Below are positions 43,092 through 52,105 of a stretch of 64,000 bases of DNA, piece by piece. How positions within the stretch are numbered: the stretch's first letter is position 1; each line of letters opens with the position of its first letter. Source of the stretch: Alphaproteobacteria bacterium (GTDB lineage Bacteria; Pseudomonadota; Alphaproteobacteria; Geminicoccales; Geminicoccaceae). Both the position numbers and the translations under genes were made by a program. Below the pieces are notes generated by a model that worked only from the letters and a program-made list of their open reading frames with translations, made no database searches and was not told the DNA's origin. The stretch covers positions 1 to 64,000 of the forward strand of contig JALSGP010000042.1 of assembly GCA_026982705.1 (NCBI GenBank). Reading direction: 5' to 3'.

Positions 43092-43745
43092 ATGGCTCCC
43101 GCCGACGACGACATCCTCGAGCTCGAGATCCCGCCCCACGACCTCGGCGCCTTCCTCGGGGTGCCGCCGGAACCGGCCGGGCTCGTGATCTTCGCCCACG
43201 GCAGCGGCTCCTCCCGCTTCAGTCCCCGCAACGGCTTCGTCGCCCGCGAACTGCGCACCGCCGGCTTCGCCACCCTGCTCTTCGACCTGCTCACCGCCGA
43301 GGAGTCGCTGGACCGCGCCCGGGTCTTCGACATCACCCTCCTCGCGGAGCGCCTGCTGGAGGCGGTGGACTGGGCCCGCCGCCGGCCGGAGCTGGCGTCC
43401 CTCCCCATCGGTCTCTTCGGCGCCAGCACCGGGGCCGCCGCCGCCCTCGTGGCCGCCGCCGAGGAGCCAGAGGTGGTGCGCGCGGTGGTCTCCCGCGGCG
43501 GCCGGCCGGATCTCGCCGGGCCCGCCCTGCCGAAGGTGCGGGCGCCGACGCTGCTGATCGTCGGCGGACACGACACGGTGGTCCTCGAACTCAACCGTCT
43601 CGCCCGGCGCCGCATGACGGCGCCGGTGGAGCTCGCCGTGGTCCCCGGTGCCGGCCACCTCTTCGAGGAGCCGGGTGCGCTGGAGCGGGTGGTGGAGCTC
43701 GCCCGCGACTGGTTCCGCCGCTGGCTCGGGGGCAGGGAGGCGTGA
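43092..43745 (+). CDS. Dienelactone-hydrolase-family protein (alpha/beta hydrolase)
   Basis: This 217-residue cytoplasmic hydrolase has the opening VIFAHGSGSSRFSPRNGFVA. The nucleophile is in GLFGASTGAAAAL, the acid in VGGHDTVV, and the histidine in VPGAGHLFEEP. This short form is elsewhere found alone or fused to a phosphoribosyltransferase; no such domain is present here. It starts after a GGAGGGG site, and its stop overlaps the GTG of the GH1 gene by four bases. The substrate is unknown. Confidence 0.87.
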   Translation: MAPADDDILELEIPPHDLGAFLGVPPEPAGLVIFAHGSGSSRFSPRNGFVARELRTAGFATLLFDLLTAEESLDRARVFDITLLAERLLEAVDWARRRPELASLPIGLFGASTGAAAALVAAAEEPEVVRAVVSRGGRPDLAGPALPKVRAPTLLIVGGHDTVVLELNRLARRRMTAPVELAVVPGAGHLFEEPGALERVVELARDWFRRWLGGREA

Positions 43746-45010
43746 GCAGCGCGCCGCCCGCCGACTTTCCCGCGGACTTCCGCTTCGGCGCCGCCACCGC
43801 CGCCCACCAGGTGGAGGGCGACAACGTCCACAGCGACTGGTGGGAGGCGGAGCAGGCGGGTCGCCTGCCCCACCGCTCCGGCGCCGCCTGCCGCCACCAC
43901 GCCCTCTACGCCGAGGACTTCGACCGCGCCGCCGCATTGGGTCACGATGCCCACCGTCTCTCGGTGGAATGGGCACGCATCGAGCCGCGGCCGGGCCGCA
44001 TCGACCGCGCCGCCCTCGACCACTACCGGCGGGTGATGACGGCGCTGCGGGAGCGCGGTCTCGAACCCTTCGTCACCCTCCAGCACTTCACCCTGCCCGC
44101 CTGGTTCGCCCGGGAAGGGGGCTGGCTCGCCGCCGACGCCCCGGCCCGCTTCACCCGCTATGCGGCGGTGGTGGCGGAGGCGCTGGGCGATCGCGTCACC
44201 TTCTGGCTCACCGTCAACGAACCCACCGTCTACGCCAAGCGGGCCTACGCGGTGGGGGACTGGCCGCCCTTCCGCCACGGCCGCTTCGGCGAGGCGCGGC
44301 GGGTGGTGGCGGCGATGCTGGAGGCCCACCGGCGCGCGGCCGCCGAGCTCCACCGCCTGTGCCCCGGGGCCCGGGTGGGGATCGCCCACAGCGCGCCCTT
44401 CGTCACCCCGCGCACGCCCGCCACCCTCCTCGACCGCCTGGTGGCGCGCCTGCGCGATCTGGTGCTCAACACCCTGCCGGTACGGAGCGCGCGGCCCGGC
44501 CTCGACTGGCTCGGCCTCAACTACTACGCCCGTCAGCTGGTCCACTGGCGACCGCGGGGGACCGCCTGGCTGTTCGGGACCGACTGGACCGGCCCCGACG
44601 GCCGCGGACCGCGCCGCTTCTCCGACCTCGGCTGGGAGATCTGGCCCGCGGGGCTCGGCGCGGTCCTCCGCCGCTTCGCCGCCCTCGGCCTCCCCCTCTA
44701 CGTGACCGAGAACGGACTCGCCACCCGCGACGAGGCGCTGCGGGTGCGCTTCCTGCTGGACCATCTGCGGGAGGTGGCGCGGGCGCGGGCCGACGGGGTG
44801 GACGTGCGCGGCTATTTCTGGTGGTCGCTCCTGGACAATTACGAATGGGCCGAGGGCTTCGCCCCCCGCTTCGGCCTCTACGAGACGGACTACCGGGACT
44901 GCACGCGGCGCCCGCGCCCCGTCGCCGAGGTCTACCGGGAGATCTGCCTGACCCGCAGCCTCGCCGCCGGCGAGCGCAGGGCCACCGCCCTGGCGGGGAC
45001 CGAGGCCTGA
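43742..45010 (+). CDS. Glycoside hydrolase family 1 beta-glucosidase-like enzyme
   Basis: This 422-residue cytoplasmic retaining glycosidase is of usual length. DFRFGAATAAHQVEGDN is the family start, the acid/base glutamate is in LTVNEPTVY, the nucleophile in LYVTENGLA, and WWSLLDNYEWAEGF lies at the active-site rim. It should release beta-linked glucose, galactose or similar units. It has no signal peptide, so the substrate must be imported. The GTG start overlaps the hydrolase stop. The 3' end overlaps the convergent SGNH-like gene by 79 bases. Confidence 0.93.
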   Translation: MSSAPPADFPADFRFGAATAAHQVEGDNVHSDWWEAEQAGRLPHRSGAACRHHALYAEDFDRAAALGHDAHRLSVEWARIEPRPGRIDRAALDHYRRVMTALRERGLEPFVTLQHFTLPAWFAREGGWLAADAPARFTRYAAVVAEALGDRVTFWLTVNEPTVYAKRAYAVGDWPPFRHGRFGEARRVVAAMLEAHRRAAAELHRLCPGARVGIAHSAPFVTPRTPATLLDRLVARLRDLVLNTLPVRSARPGLDWLGLNYYARQLVHWRPRGTAWLFGTDWTGPDGRGPRRFSDLGWEIWPAGLGAVLRRFAALGLPLYVTENGLATRDEALRVRFLLDHLREVARARADGVDVRGYFWWSLLDNYEWAEGFAPRFGLYETDYRDCTRRPRPVAEVYREICLTRSLAAGERRATALAGTEA

Positions 45011-46035
45011 CCGCGGCGGGCCACGGGCGGCCGCGGGCCCCCTTCCCGCAACAGCGCCACCAGCGCCCGCGTCTGCACCCGCACCCAGGGCGCCCTCAGG
45101 TGATAGGCGTCGAAGAAGGCCTCCTCGGGCAGCGCCAGTTCCCGATGCAGATCCACCACCCGCGTGCCGGTGCCGGCCAGTGCCCGTCGTACCCGCGCCA
45201 TGTGGTCGGCGAGACCGCGTCCCTCCGGATCCCAGGCGGCGAGATAGCCGGGCCGCATGGGCGCCAGCACGAAGACCGAGTCGATGCCGCGGGCCTCCAG
45301 CATGCGGGCGATCTCCCCGAGCGCCCGATAGCAGCGGGGATCCGGCTCGGGGAAGATGCCGCGCACGATCCGCGCCGGCACCCGCTCCCGGGTGACGGTG
45401 AGCAGTTGCCCGCCCCACGGCTCGAGCCGGCGGGTGTCGAGGGTGTCGGGACCGAGGCGCAGCCGGCGCGGCCAGTCGAGGGCATCCCGCAGCAACCGCA
45501 GCGGCGCCAGATGACGCAGGTGATGGTAGAGGAGCGGATAGCGCCGGGTCAGGAGATCGCGGGCCTCGTCGGGATCGAACAGCCGGGCGGTGGCCGGCGG
45601 ACAGGCCTCGAAGTCGATGTAGGTGGACATGAGCACCACCCGCCGCACCCGCGGTTCCCGTTCGAGCAGGAACGCCAGCCAGAAGCGGGTCTGGTGCATC
45701 TTGGCCCCCAGCAGCCCCACATTGCGGAAGCGCACGCCCCCGCCGAGGCCCTCCCGCACCACGGTCCCGTCCACACCGTAGAAGGCCACGGAGGAACCGG
45801 CGAACAGGAGATCGGCCGGGGGCGGCGGCCTCTCGCGCCAGCGCAGGAGGGTGAGGTCGAGATCCCAGCGGCCGCTGAGGGGGGGCGGCGGCAGGCGCCC
45901 CGTCGCATCCAGCAGGGCGAGGCCGCCCACCACCAGACCGAGGGTGCCCAGCAGCGCCGCCGCGAACAGGCGGACGAAGCGGCGCCCCTGCCGCCGATCC
46001 GGATGCGGTTCAGAACTGGAAATAGAGGAACTCAC
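44932..46035 (-). CDS. SGNH-hydrolase-like membrane-anchored protein, partner of the MBOAT acyltransferase
   Basis: This 367-residue protein has one N-terminal membrane segment (FAAALLGTLGLVVGGLALLD) and a periplasmic SGNH-like domain. The first block is LLFAGSSVAFYGVDG, with the serine expected in the GDS position, and the end block has FDAYHLRAPW, giving the Asp-x-x-His pair. Such proteins often work beside MBOAT enzymes to move acetyl or D-alanyl groups to polysaccharides (compare DltB-DltD and AlgI-AlgX/AlgJ). The start overlaps the MBOAT gene end by 26 bases. A slightly later start is possible. Confidence 0.78.
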   Translation of the reverse strand: MSSSISSSEPHPDRRQGRRFVRLFAAALLGTLGLVVGGLALLDATGRLPPPPLSGRWDLDLTLLRWRERPPPPADLLFAGSSVAFYGVDGTVVREGLGGGVRFRNVGLLGAKMHQTRFWLAFLLEREPRVRRVVLMSTYIDFEACPPATARLFDPDEARDLLTRRYPLLYHHLRHLAPLRLLRDALDWPRRLRLGPDTLDTRRLEPWGGQLLTVTRERVPARIVRGIFPEPDPRCYRALGEIARMLEARGIDSVFVLAPMRPGYLAAWDPEGRGLADHMARVRRALAGTGTRVVDLHRELALPEEAFFDAYHLRAPWVRVQTRALVALLREGGPRPPVARRGQASVPARAVALRSPAARLRVRQISR

Positions 46036-47572
46036 GCGGCGCCTCCGAGACCAGGGCCAGGAGCAGCACCGCCGCCGTCACCCCGAGGGCGACGGCCTGG
46101 GCGGGCCGGGCGTCGAAACGGGCGAGCACCGCCGGCACGAACCGCCACCAGCGATCGTCCAGCGGCCGTGCGCCCTCGAGACGGAACCACTGCTGGGTGT
46201 TGGGCAGGAGGAAGGCGATGGCGGCGGCACCGGCGAGCCACAGCGCTTCCTCGCCGCCGCGGAAGAGGAAGTCGGGGACGTAGCGGAACTCGACGCCGAG
46301 GACGCCGAGCAGGGGCGTGAGCGGACCGAAGAGGGCGGCAAACTTCTCCGGCAGGACGATGCCGTTGAGACCGGCCATGCCGGCGAGGATGCGGCCGGCC
46401 GCCTCGAAGCTCTCGGCCCGGAAGGGAACCCACGCCACCACCACGGCGAGGAAGGTGAGCGTCCATGCCGCGAACCGCCCCCACGCGCTCGGCCGCTCCG
46501 GGAGCCATCCGAGCCGCGCGCGCAGGGCCCGCCAGCCGTGGGCGATCATGAGGTAGAGACCGTGGAGGCCGCCCCAGACCACGAAGGTCCAGGCGGCACC
46601 GTGCCAGAGGCCGCCCAGCAGCATGGTGATCATCAGATTGAGATAACGCCGCACCGGCCCCTTCCGGCTGCCCCCCAGGGGAATGTAGAGATAGTCGCGG
46701 AGGAAGCGCGACAGGGTCATGTGCCAGCGGCGCCAGAAATCCACGATGTCGGTGGCCTTGTAGGGACTGTCGAAGTTGAAGGGAAGGCGGATGTTGAACA
46801 TCCGCGCGAGGCCGATGGCCATGTCGGAATATCCGGAGAAGTCGAAATAGAGCTGGAAGGTATAGGCCAGCGCTCCGCCCCACGCCTCCAGGAGGGTGGG
46901 ATCGCGGCCGGCCAGCGCCGCGTCGAACACCGGCGTGGCATAGACCGCCACGCCGTCGGCGACGATCACCTTCTTGACGAGACCGAAGGTGAAGATGGCG
47001 AGGCCCAGGGCGAAATGGTCGGGCCGCGGCCGGTAGGTGGCGCTCTCGCGGAACTGGGGCATCATCTCGCCGTGATGGACGATGGGCCCGGCGATGAGCT
47101 GGGGGAAGAAGGAGACGAAGAGGGCGTAGTCGACGAGTCCCCGGGAGCCGACGAGCCCGCGATGGGCGTCCACCAGATAGGCGATCTGCTGGAAGGTGAA
47201 GAAGGAGATCCCGAGGGGCAGGAACACGCCGGCGACGACGAGATCCGCCCCCGTGAGCGCGCCGAGGGTGCCGAGGAAGAAGTTGACGTATTTGAAATAG
47301 CCGATCACCGCCAGGTCGAGGGCGATGCCCAGGGTCAAGAGCGCCCGCGACGGCCGGCGCAGCAGCCGCTGACCGATGGCGTAGTTGACCAGGATGCTGG
47401 CCAGCAGCAGCAGGACGAAGGGCGGATTCCACCAGGCGTAGAAGAACAGCGAACAGGCCACCAGCCACAGGGGGGCGAAGCGCCGCGTCGCCTCGCGCCG
47501 GCCCAGCAGGAAGAAGCCCAGGAGCGTGACCGGCAGGAATCCCAGCAGGAACTCGAGCGAGTGGAAGAGCAT
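46010..47572 (-). CDS. MBOAT-family O-acyltransferase (AlgI/DltB-like)
   Basis: This 520-residue polytopic inner-membrane enzyme moves an acyl, usually acetyl, group across the membrane towards a surface glycan. It opens MLFHSLEFLLGFLPVTLLGF, as AlgI-like proteins do. The conserved arginine/tryptophan stretch DIVDFWRRWHMTLSRFLRDY, the LGGSRKGP motif and the catalytic histidine of GGLWHGAAW are all present. It lies directly upstream of the SGNH-like gene on the same strand, so together they form an acylation pair. The glycan could be the one made by the operon at 14315-19749, but that is only a guess. Confidence 0.92.
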   Translation of the reverse strand: MLFHSLEFLLGFLPVTLLGFFLLGRREATRRFAPLWLVACSLFFYAWWNPPFVLLLLASILVNYAIGQRLLRRPSRALLTLGIALDLAVIGYFKYVNFFLGTLGALTGADLVVAGVFLPLGISFFTFQQIAYLVDAHRGLVGSRGLVDYALFVSFFPQLIAGPIVHHGEMMPQFRESATYRPRPDHFALGLAIFTFGLVKKVIVADGVAVYATPVFDAALAGRDPTLLEAWGGALAYTFQLYFDFSGYSDMAIGLARMFNIRLPFNFDSPYKATDIVDFWRRWHMTLSRFLRDYLYIPLGGSRKGPVRRYLNLMITMLLGGLWHGAAWTFVVWGGLHGLYLMIAHGWRALRARLGWLPERPSAWGRFAAWTLTFLAVVVAWVPFRAESFEAAGRILAGMAGLNGIVLPEKFAALFGPLTPLLGVLGVEFRYVPDFLFRGGEEALWLAGAAAIAFLLPNTQQWFRLEGARPLDDRWWRFVPAVLARFDARPAQAVALGVTAAVLLLALVSEAPREFLYFQF

Positions 47573-47814
47573 GGATCCGGTCCGGTGCGCCGGCGCGGTG
47601 CCGGCATCCAATCTGACCCGAGGGGCGACGCCTTGCAACGCGGGGGAGGTCGGCGCGGACGGGTGATCGGCTCCGGAGTACGCCCCTTCGATGTATTCGG
47701 GGATGCCGTGTTCGCCGAGTGGACGGGGGCGCGCAGGCGCTTGGACCGGCGGCGGCGGCCGTGCTAACCGTCCCGCCGCCATCCGGGAGCGGGCCCAAGG
47801 GTCGGGAGGTGTCC

Positions 47815-49479
47815 ATGAGCGAGGCGGCGGTCGCGCGCGAGCGCATGGAGTTCGACGTGGTGATCGTGGGCGGCGGGCCCGCCGGGCTCGCCGCCGCCAT
47901 CCACATCGCCCGCCTCGCCCGCGAACGCGGGCTCGAACCCTCCGTCTGCCTGCTGGAGAAGGGATCGGAGATCGGCGCCCACATCCTCTCCGGGGCGGTG
48001 ATCGAGACTCGCGCGCTCGACGAACTGCTGCCGGACTGGCGCGAAGGGGGGGCGCCCCTCACCACGCCGGCGCGCGAGGACCGTTTCCTCTTCCTCACCG
48101 AGCGCCGCGCCGTCCGCCTGCCCACCCCGCCGCAGATGCGCAACGAGGGCAATTGGATCGTCAGCCTCTCCGATCTCTGCCGGTGGCTGGGCGAGCGGGC
48201 CGAGGCGCTGGGCGTGGAGGTGTTCGCGGGCTTCCCGGCGGCCGAGGTGCTCTACGACGGGGAGGGCCGGGTCGCCGGCGTGATCACCGGCGACATGGGC
48301 GTGCGCCGGGACGGCACCCCCGGTCCCAACCACCAGCCCGGGGTGGAGCTGCACGCCCGCTACACCCTCTTCGCCGAGGGCTGCCGCGGCCATCTCACCC
48401 GACGCCTCGAGCGGCATTTCGACCTCCGCCGTGACGCCCAGCCCCAGACCTACGGCCTCGGCATCAAGGAGCTGTGGGAGGTGCCGGAGGCGCGCCACCG
48501 GCCGGGGCTGGTGATCCACACCGTGGGCTGGCCGCTGGATCCGGACACCTACGGCGGCTCCTTCCTCTACCACTGGACCGGCCCCTCCGGAGAGCGCTTC
48601 GTCTCCGTCGGCTTCGTGGTGGGCCTCGACTACACCAACCCCTGGCTCTCCCCCTTCGAGGAGATGCAGCGCTTCAAGCTCCATCCGGCCATCCGCCCGC
48701 TGTTCGAGGCGGGCGCGCGGCGGGTGGGCTACGGCGCCCGCGCGCTGGTGGAGGGCGGTTTCCAGTCGCTGCCGCGGCTGGTCTTCCCGGGCGGTGCCCT
48801 CGTCGGCGACTGTGCCGGCTTCCTCAACGTGCCCAAGATCAAGGGCACCCACATGGCCATGAAGTCGGCCATGGTGGCGGCGGAGGCGGTGGTGGAGGCG
48901 CTGGCCCGCGGCGAGAGCCGCACCGTCCTCGACGCCTATCCGGAGCGGCTGCGGACGAGCTGGCTCTGGGACGAGCTCTACCGCGCGCGCAACATTCGCC
49001 CCGCCTTCCGCTGGGGGCTGTGGCCGGCCATGGCCTACGCCGCCCTCGACACCTGGGTATTCCGCGGCAGAGCGCCCTGGACCCTGCGGCACCATGCCCC
49101 CGACCACGCGACGCTGCGGCGGGCCGCGGAGGCACGGCGGATCGACTATCCGAAACCGGACGGTCGCATCACCTTCGACCGGCTCTCCTCGGTCTTCCTC
49201 GCCAACGTGGCCCACGAGGAGGACCAGCCCTGCCATCTGCGGCTGCGGGATCCGCGCGTCCCGGTGGAGGTGAACCTGGCGGAATATGGCGGACCCGAGG
49301 CGCGCTACTGTCCGGCCGCCGTGTACGAGTTCGTGGACGACGGGCGGGGCGGTCGGCGTCTTCAGATCAATTTCGCCAACTGCGTCCACTGCAAGACCTG
49401 CGACATCAAGGATCCGCGCCAGAACATCGAGTGGGTGCCGCCGGAGGGCGGCGGCGGCCCCAATTACGTCCACATGTGA
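47815..49479 (+). CDS. Electron-transfer flavoprotein-ubiquinone oxidoreductase
   Basis: ETF-QO passes electrons from electron-transfer flavoprotein to the quinone pool. The 554-residue protein begins with an FAD site (VVIVGGGPAGLAAAIHIARL). A quinone and membrane-docking region follows (LPRLVFPGGALVGDCAGFLN). The C-terminal 4Fe-4S cluster uses RYCPAAVYEF and NCVHCKTCDIKDP. Length and motif order are normal. ATG 47815 was chosen at the first conserved residues. The ETF subunits themselves are not in the window. It is divergent from the MBOAT gene over about 240 bases. Confidence 0.96.
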   Translation: MSEAAVARERMEFDVVIVGGGPAGLAAAIHIARLARERGLEPSVCLLEKGSEIGAHILSGAVIETRALDELLPDWREGGAPLTTPAREDRFLFLTERRAVRLPTPPQMRNEGNWIVSLSDLCRWLGERAEALGVEVFAGFPAAEVLYDGEGRVAGVITGDMGVRRDGTPGPNHQPGVELHARYTLFAEGCRGHLTRRLERHFDLRRDAQPQTYGLGIKELWEVPEARHRPGLVIHTVGWPLDPDTYGGSFLYHWTGPSGERFVSVGFVVGLDYTNPWLSPFEEMQRFKLHPAIRPLFEAGARRVGYGARALVEGGFQSLPRLVFPGGALVGDCAGFLNVPKIKGTHMAMKSAMVAAEAVVEALARGESRTVLDAYPERLRTSWLWDELYRARNIRPAFRWGLWPAMAYAALDTWVFRGRAPWTLRHHAPDHATLRRAAEARRIDYPKPDGRITFDRLSSVFLANVAHEEDQPCHLRLRDPRVPVEVNLAEYGGPEARYCPAAVYEFVDDGRGGRRLQINFANCVHCKTCDIKDPRQNIEWVPPEGGGGPNYVHM

Positions 49480-49494
49480 GGCCGGGAACGAAGG

Positions 49495-49516
49495 GGCCCG
49501 GGCCGGAGCCCGGGCC
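49495..49516. terminator. Hairpin between converging ETF-QO and Cys-rich gene
   Basis: An 8-base perfect stem (49495-49502 with 49509-49516) and a 6-base loop lie in the 60-base gap between the two converging genes. No T tract follows on the plus strand; on the minus strand CCCCTTCGTT follows, weakly T-rich. It may serve as a two-way ending signal. Confidence 0.45.
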
Positions 49517-49539
49517 GTCCCGTCGCCCCGCGGCGGAGG

Positions 49540-49848
49540 TCAGTTCTGGTCCTGCCGTTCCAGGCAGGAGCGCTCGGCCACGCACAGGCAGAAGCCCAGC
49601 CGGCAGCCGACCGTCCGCCAGCAGGCGCCGAGGGCATCGCCGCACGGGTTCTGGGATGCCGCGGGACGCGGCGCTCCCGGCTCGAGCGGGAGGCGGCGGG
49701 TGACCTTGCCCTGTCGCTGCAACTGCCGCTCGAGCCGCTCCAGTTCCTTCGCGCCCCCGTCGCGGCCCGCCGACGCCGGCAACGGCGAGGCGAGGAGCAG
49801 GGCCGCGGCCGCGAGGATCGTCGTCGTCGTGCGCAGCTTCGTTCCCAT
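49540..49848 (-). CDS. Small secreted cysteine-rich protein (102 residues)
   Basis: I do not recognise the family. A signal peptide (about 1-28, TTTTILAAAALLLASPLPASA) leads to a charged stretch and then a cluster of six cysteines in about 25 residues (NPCGDALGACWRTVGCRLGF, then CLCVAERSC). The even number and close spacing suggest disulfides or a metal site in the periplasm. ATG 49848 follows GGAGG at the right distance. It lies 27 bases downstream of the yfcG-like gene on the same strand but has its own ribosome site. Confidence 0.7.
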   Translation of the reverse strand: MGTKLRTTTTILAAAALLLASPLPASAGRDGGAKELERLERQLQRQGKVTRRLPLEPGAPRPAASQNPCGDALGACWRTVGCRLGFCLCVAERSCLERQDQN

Positions 49849-49875
49849 CTCCGTTCCTCCCGATCCACTCACCGT

Positions 49876-50595
49876 TCAGGACCCGGGGCGGTCCCGCCGG
49901 ACCACTTCCGCCCCCTGACCGAACAGGATCCTCTTCGCCTCCTCGTCGAGGCCGCGGGCGGCCTCCCGGATCTCCGCGGCCCGGGCGTAGGCCCGCTGGG
50001 TCGCCGGCCGCGCGCGGATCTCCTCGAACCAGCGGCGCAGATTCGGGTGATCGTCGAGGCGCTGCCGCTGCCGCTTCCAGGGCACCACCCACGGATAGCA
50101 GGCCATGTCGGCGATGGTGTAGGCCTCGCCGGCGAGGAAGCGGCGTCCCTCCAGCCGCCGGTCCAGCACCGCGTGGAGCCTCGAGACCTCCCGCACGTAG
50201 CGTTCCGTCGCATAGGGAACCCGCTCCGGCGCGTAATCGAGGAAGTGGTGCGCCTGGCCGGCCATGGGTCCGAGGCCGCCCACCTGCCAGAACAGCCATT
50301 CCAGCACCGTCTTGCGGCCGCGGAGATCGGCCGGGAGGAAGCGACCGGTCTTCTCGGCGAGATAGAGCAGGATCGCCCCCGACTCGAAGACGGAGAGCGG
50401 CGGTCCCCCGTCCGGCGGGTCGTGGTCGACGATGGCGGGGATGCGGTTGTTGGGACTGACGGCGAGGAAGGCGGGATCGAACTGGGCGCCGCGACCGATG
50501 TCGACGGGCACGAGCCGGTACGGCAGGCCCGCCTCCTCCAGGAAGAGGGTGATCTTGTGCCCGTTGGGCGTGGGCCAGTAGTAGAGATCGATCAC
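49876..50595 (-). CDS. yfcG: Glutathione S-transferase family protein (YfcG/nu class)
   Basis: This 239-residue cytoplasmic protein begins [20 protein letters not shown], close to Escherichia coli YfcG, a disulfide-bond reductase using glutathione. The thioredoxin-fold half has [13 protein letters not shown] and [20 protein letters not shown]. The helical half has [18 protein letters not shown]. Its ATG overlaps the acpS stop by four bases, making it the last gene of a pdxJ-acpS-yfcG operon, an unusual third member. It is longer than YfcG by a basic C-terminal tail. Confidence 0.9.
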   Translation of the reverse strand: MIDLYYWPTPNGHKITLFLEEAGLPYRLVPVDIGRGAQFDPAFLAVSPNNRIPAIVDHDPPDGGPPLSVFESGAILLYLAEKTGRFLPADLRGRKTVLEWLFWQVGGLGPMAGQAHHFLDYAPERVPYATERYVREVSRLHAVLDRRLEGRRFLAGEAYTIADMACYPWVVPWKRQRQRLDDHPNLRRWFEEIRARPATQRAYARAAEIREAARGLDEEAKRILFGQGAEVVRRDRPGS

Positions 50596-51056
50596 CGTCC
50601 CGGATCCCCCGTCGCCGTCTCCGACCCTCCCGTCTCGGCCCCGTGCCCGGCCGGCGGCGTGACGGGCACGGCCCAGATGATCACGAAGGCCTGGGCCAGG
50701 GGCGGTTCGTCCGTGAGGGTGAGCTCGATGCGCGCCGCCATGCCCGGCGGCGTGATCTCGGCGAGGCGGCGCGCCGCTCCCCCGTGCAGGCGCAGGGTGG
50801 GTTTGCCCGAGGGCAGATTCACCACCTCGAGGTCACGGAGGAAGACGCCGCGGCGGAAACCGGTGCCCAGCGCCTTGGCGCAGGCCTCCTTGGCGGCGAA
50901 GCGCTTGGCGTAGGTCTCGGCCCGTCGCGAGCGGCGCTCGGCCCGCGCCCGCTCGCCGGCGGTGAAGCAGCGGTGGGTGAAGCGGTCGCCGAAGCGCTCG
51001 AGGGTGCGCTCGATCCGCCGGATGTCCACGAGATCGGTGCCGAGGCCGAGGATCAT
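50592..51056 (-). CDS. acpS: Holo-[acyl-carrier-protein] synthase
   Basis: AcpS transfers 4'-phosphopantetheine from coenzyme A to the serine of acyl carrier protein. The 154-residue protein has [20 protein letters not shown] with the metal ligand D8, and [15 protein letters not shown] with the second acidic ligand. It is longer than Escherichia coli AcpS by a Thr/Gly-rich tail of about 25 residues. ATG 51056 overlaps the pdxJ stop (ATGA), and its stop overlaps the next start. The call is secure. Confidence 0.95.
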   Translation of the reverse strand: MILGLGTDLVDIRRIERTLERFGDRFTHRCFTAGERARAERRSRRAETYAKRFAAKEACAKALGTGFRRGVFLRDLEVVNLPSGKPTLRLHGGAARRLAEITPPGMAARIELTLTDEPPLAQAFVIIWAVPVTPPAGHGAETGGSETATGDPGR

Positions 51057-51787
51057 GCCCCGCTCCGCACGGCGTCGAGGATCTCGCGCATGCGCCGCAC
51101 CGCCGCCACGAACCCCGCGAAGACCGCCTCGCCGATCAGGAAGTGGCCGATGTTGAGCTCCACCACCTGGGGCAGGGCCGCCACCGGCCGCACATTGTCG
51201 TAGTCGAGGCCGTGGCCGGCATGGCATTCGAGGCCGAGCTCCGCGCAGCGCCGCGCCGCCTCCACGAGCCGCCGCAGCTCCCGCTCCCGCGCCGTCCCGG
51301 CGGCCTCGCAGTAGGTGCCGGTGTGCAGTTCCACGCAGGGCACCCCCACCCGCGCCGCCGCCTCCAGTTGCACCGGGTCGGGGTCCACGAAGAGGGAGAC
51401 GCGGATGCCGGCCTCCAGGAGCGGGCCGACGTAGCGGCGCAGATACGTCTCCTGCCCGGCCACGTCGAGCCCGGATTCGGTGGTGCGCTCCTCGCGGCGT
51501 TCGGGGACGATGCAGCAGGCGTGCGGCCGCACCCGCAGGGCGATGGCCCGCATCTCCTCCGTCGCCGCCATCTCCAGATTGAAGGGCAGGTCCACCTCGC
51601 GGGCGATGCGCTCCACGTCGGCGTCGGTGATGTGGCGGCGGTCCTCGCGCAGATGGGCCGTCACCTGGTCGCCGCCCGCCTCGCGGACGAGACGGGCCGC
51701 CCGGATCGGGTCGGGATGGGTCCCGCCGCGGGCATTGCGCAGGGTGGCCACATGGTCGATGTTGATGCCGAGGCGGATGCGCCGCAT
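51053..51787 (-). CDS. pdxJ: Pyridoxine 5'-phosphate synthase
   Basis: PdxJ makes pyridoxine phosphate from 1-deoxyxylulose phosphate and amino-acetone phosphate, the last step of the DXP-dependent vitamin B6 route. The 244-residue TIM barrel shows [33 protein letters not shown], the ESGLDV region, and [18 protein letters not shown]. It heads the pdxJ-acpS-yfcG operon, where many relatives have lepB after acpS. A probable sigma70 promoter lies about 27 bases upstream. Confidence 0.96.
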   Translation of the reverse strand: MRRIRLGINIDHVATLRNARGGTHPDPIRAARLVREAGGDQVTAHLREDRRHITDADVERIAREVDLPFNLEMAATEEMRAIALRVRPHACCIVPERREERTTESGLDVAGQETYLRRYVGPLLEAGIRVSLFVDPDPVQLEAAARVGVPCVELHTGTYCEAAGTARERELRRLVEAARRCAELGLECHAGHGLDYDNVRPVAALPQVVELNIGHFLIGEAVFAGFVAAVRRMREILDAVRSGA

Positions 51788-52105
51788 GGACCGTCTCCCC
51801 CGTCCCGGCGCCTCTCATAGGCCGTGCGGTGAACGGTGCAAGGGCACGGAACCACCGCGGGAGAGATGGTGGGGGAACGTCCCTTGCCCGCGTCCCGCCG
51901 CATCGCTCCGCTCACATGGTGAGGCCGCCGCGAAGCGGGTCGCGCCCTCCGGACGGTTCCGGGGCGGGCCTCGCGTCTTCGGAGCGGAGAGGGCGTACGG
52001 GCCCTCGGTCTTGCCCCCCGCTTCGGGTCCGGTTATGCGGAAAGATGCCCCCTCCCGGTAAGGGGAGGGACGACGTACCACACGAACGAGGGAGAACCAC
52101 GGGCC
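51788..52105. other. Gene-free divergent gap between pdxJ and sodC (318 bases)
   Basis: The gap holds the pdxJ promoter near its left end and no other recognisable element. An inverted repeat CCCTCCC/GGGAGGG (near 52051-52070) lies about 35 bases before sodC and might be an operator or part of its leader. No gene, tRNA or riboswitch fold is apparent to me. Confidence 0.5.
51814..51841 (-). promoter_or_regulatory. Probable sigma70-type promoter for pdxJ operon
   Basis: On the minus strand TTGCAC (51841-51836) and TATGAG (51819-51814) are 16 bases apart, matching five and four of six consensus positions. The -10 lies 26 bases before the pdxJ ATG at 51787. The short leader includes a GGGACGGGGGAG site that serves as ribosome binding site. 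Confidence 0.45.

Noticed and set aside
41423-45418. Open frame of 1331 codons on the minus strand
   Set aside because: Runs antisense to four clear genes (CcdA-like, pseudo-6PGDH, hydrolase, GH1); low-complexity translation.
51788-52105. tRNA or riboswitch in the pdxJ-sodC gap
   Set aside because: I saw no cloverleaf, no T-loop GTTCGA pattern and no known riboswitch core.
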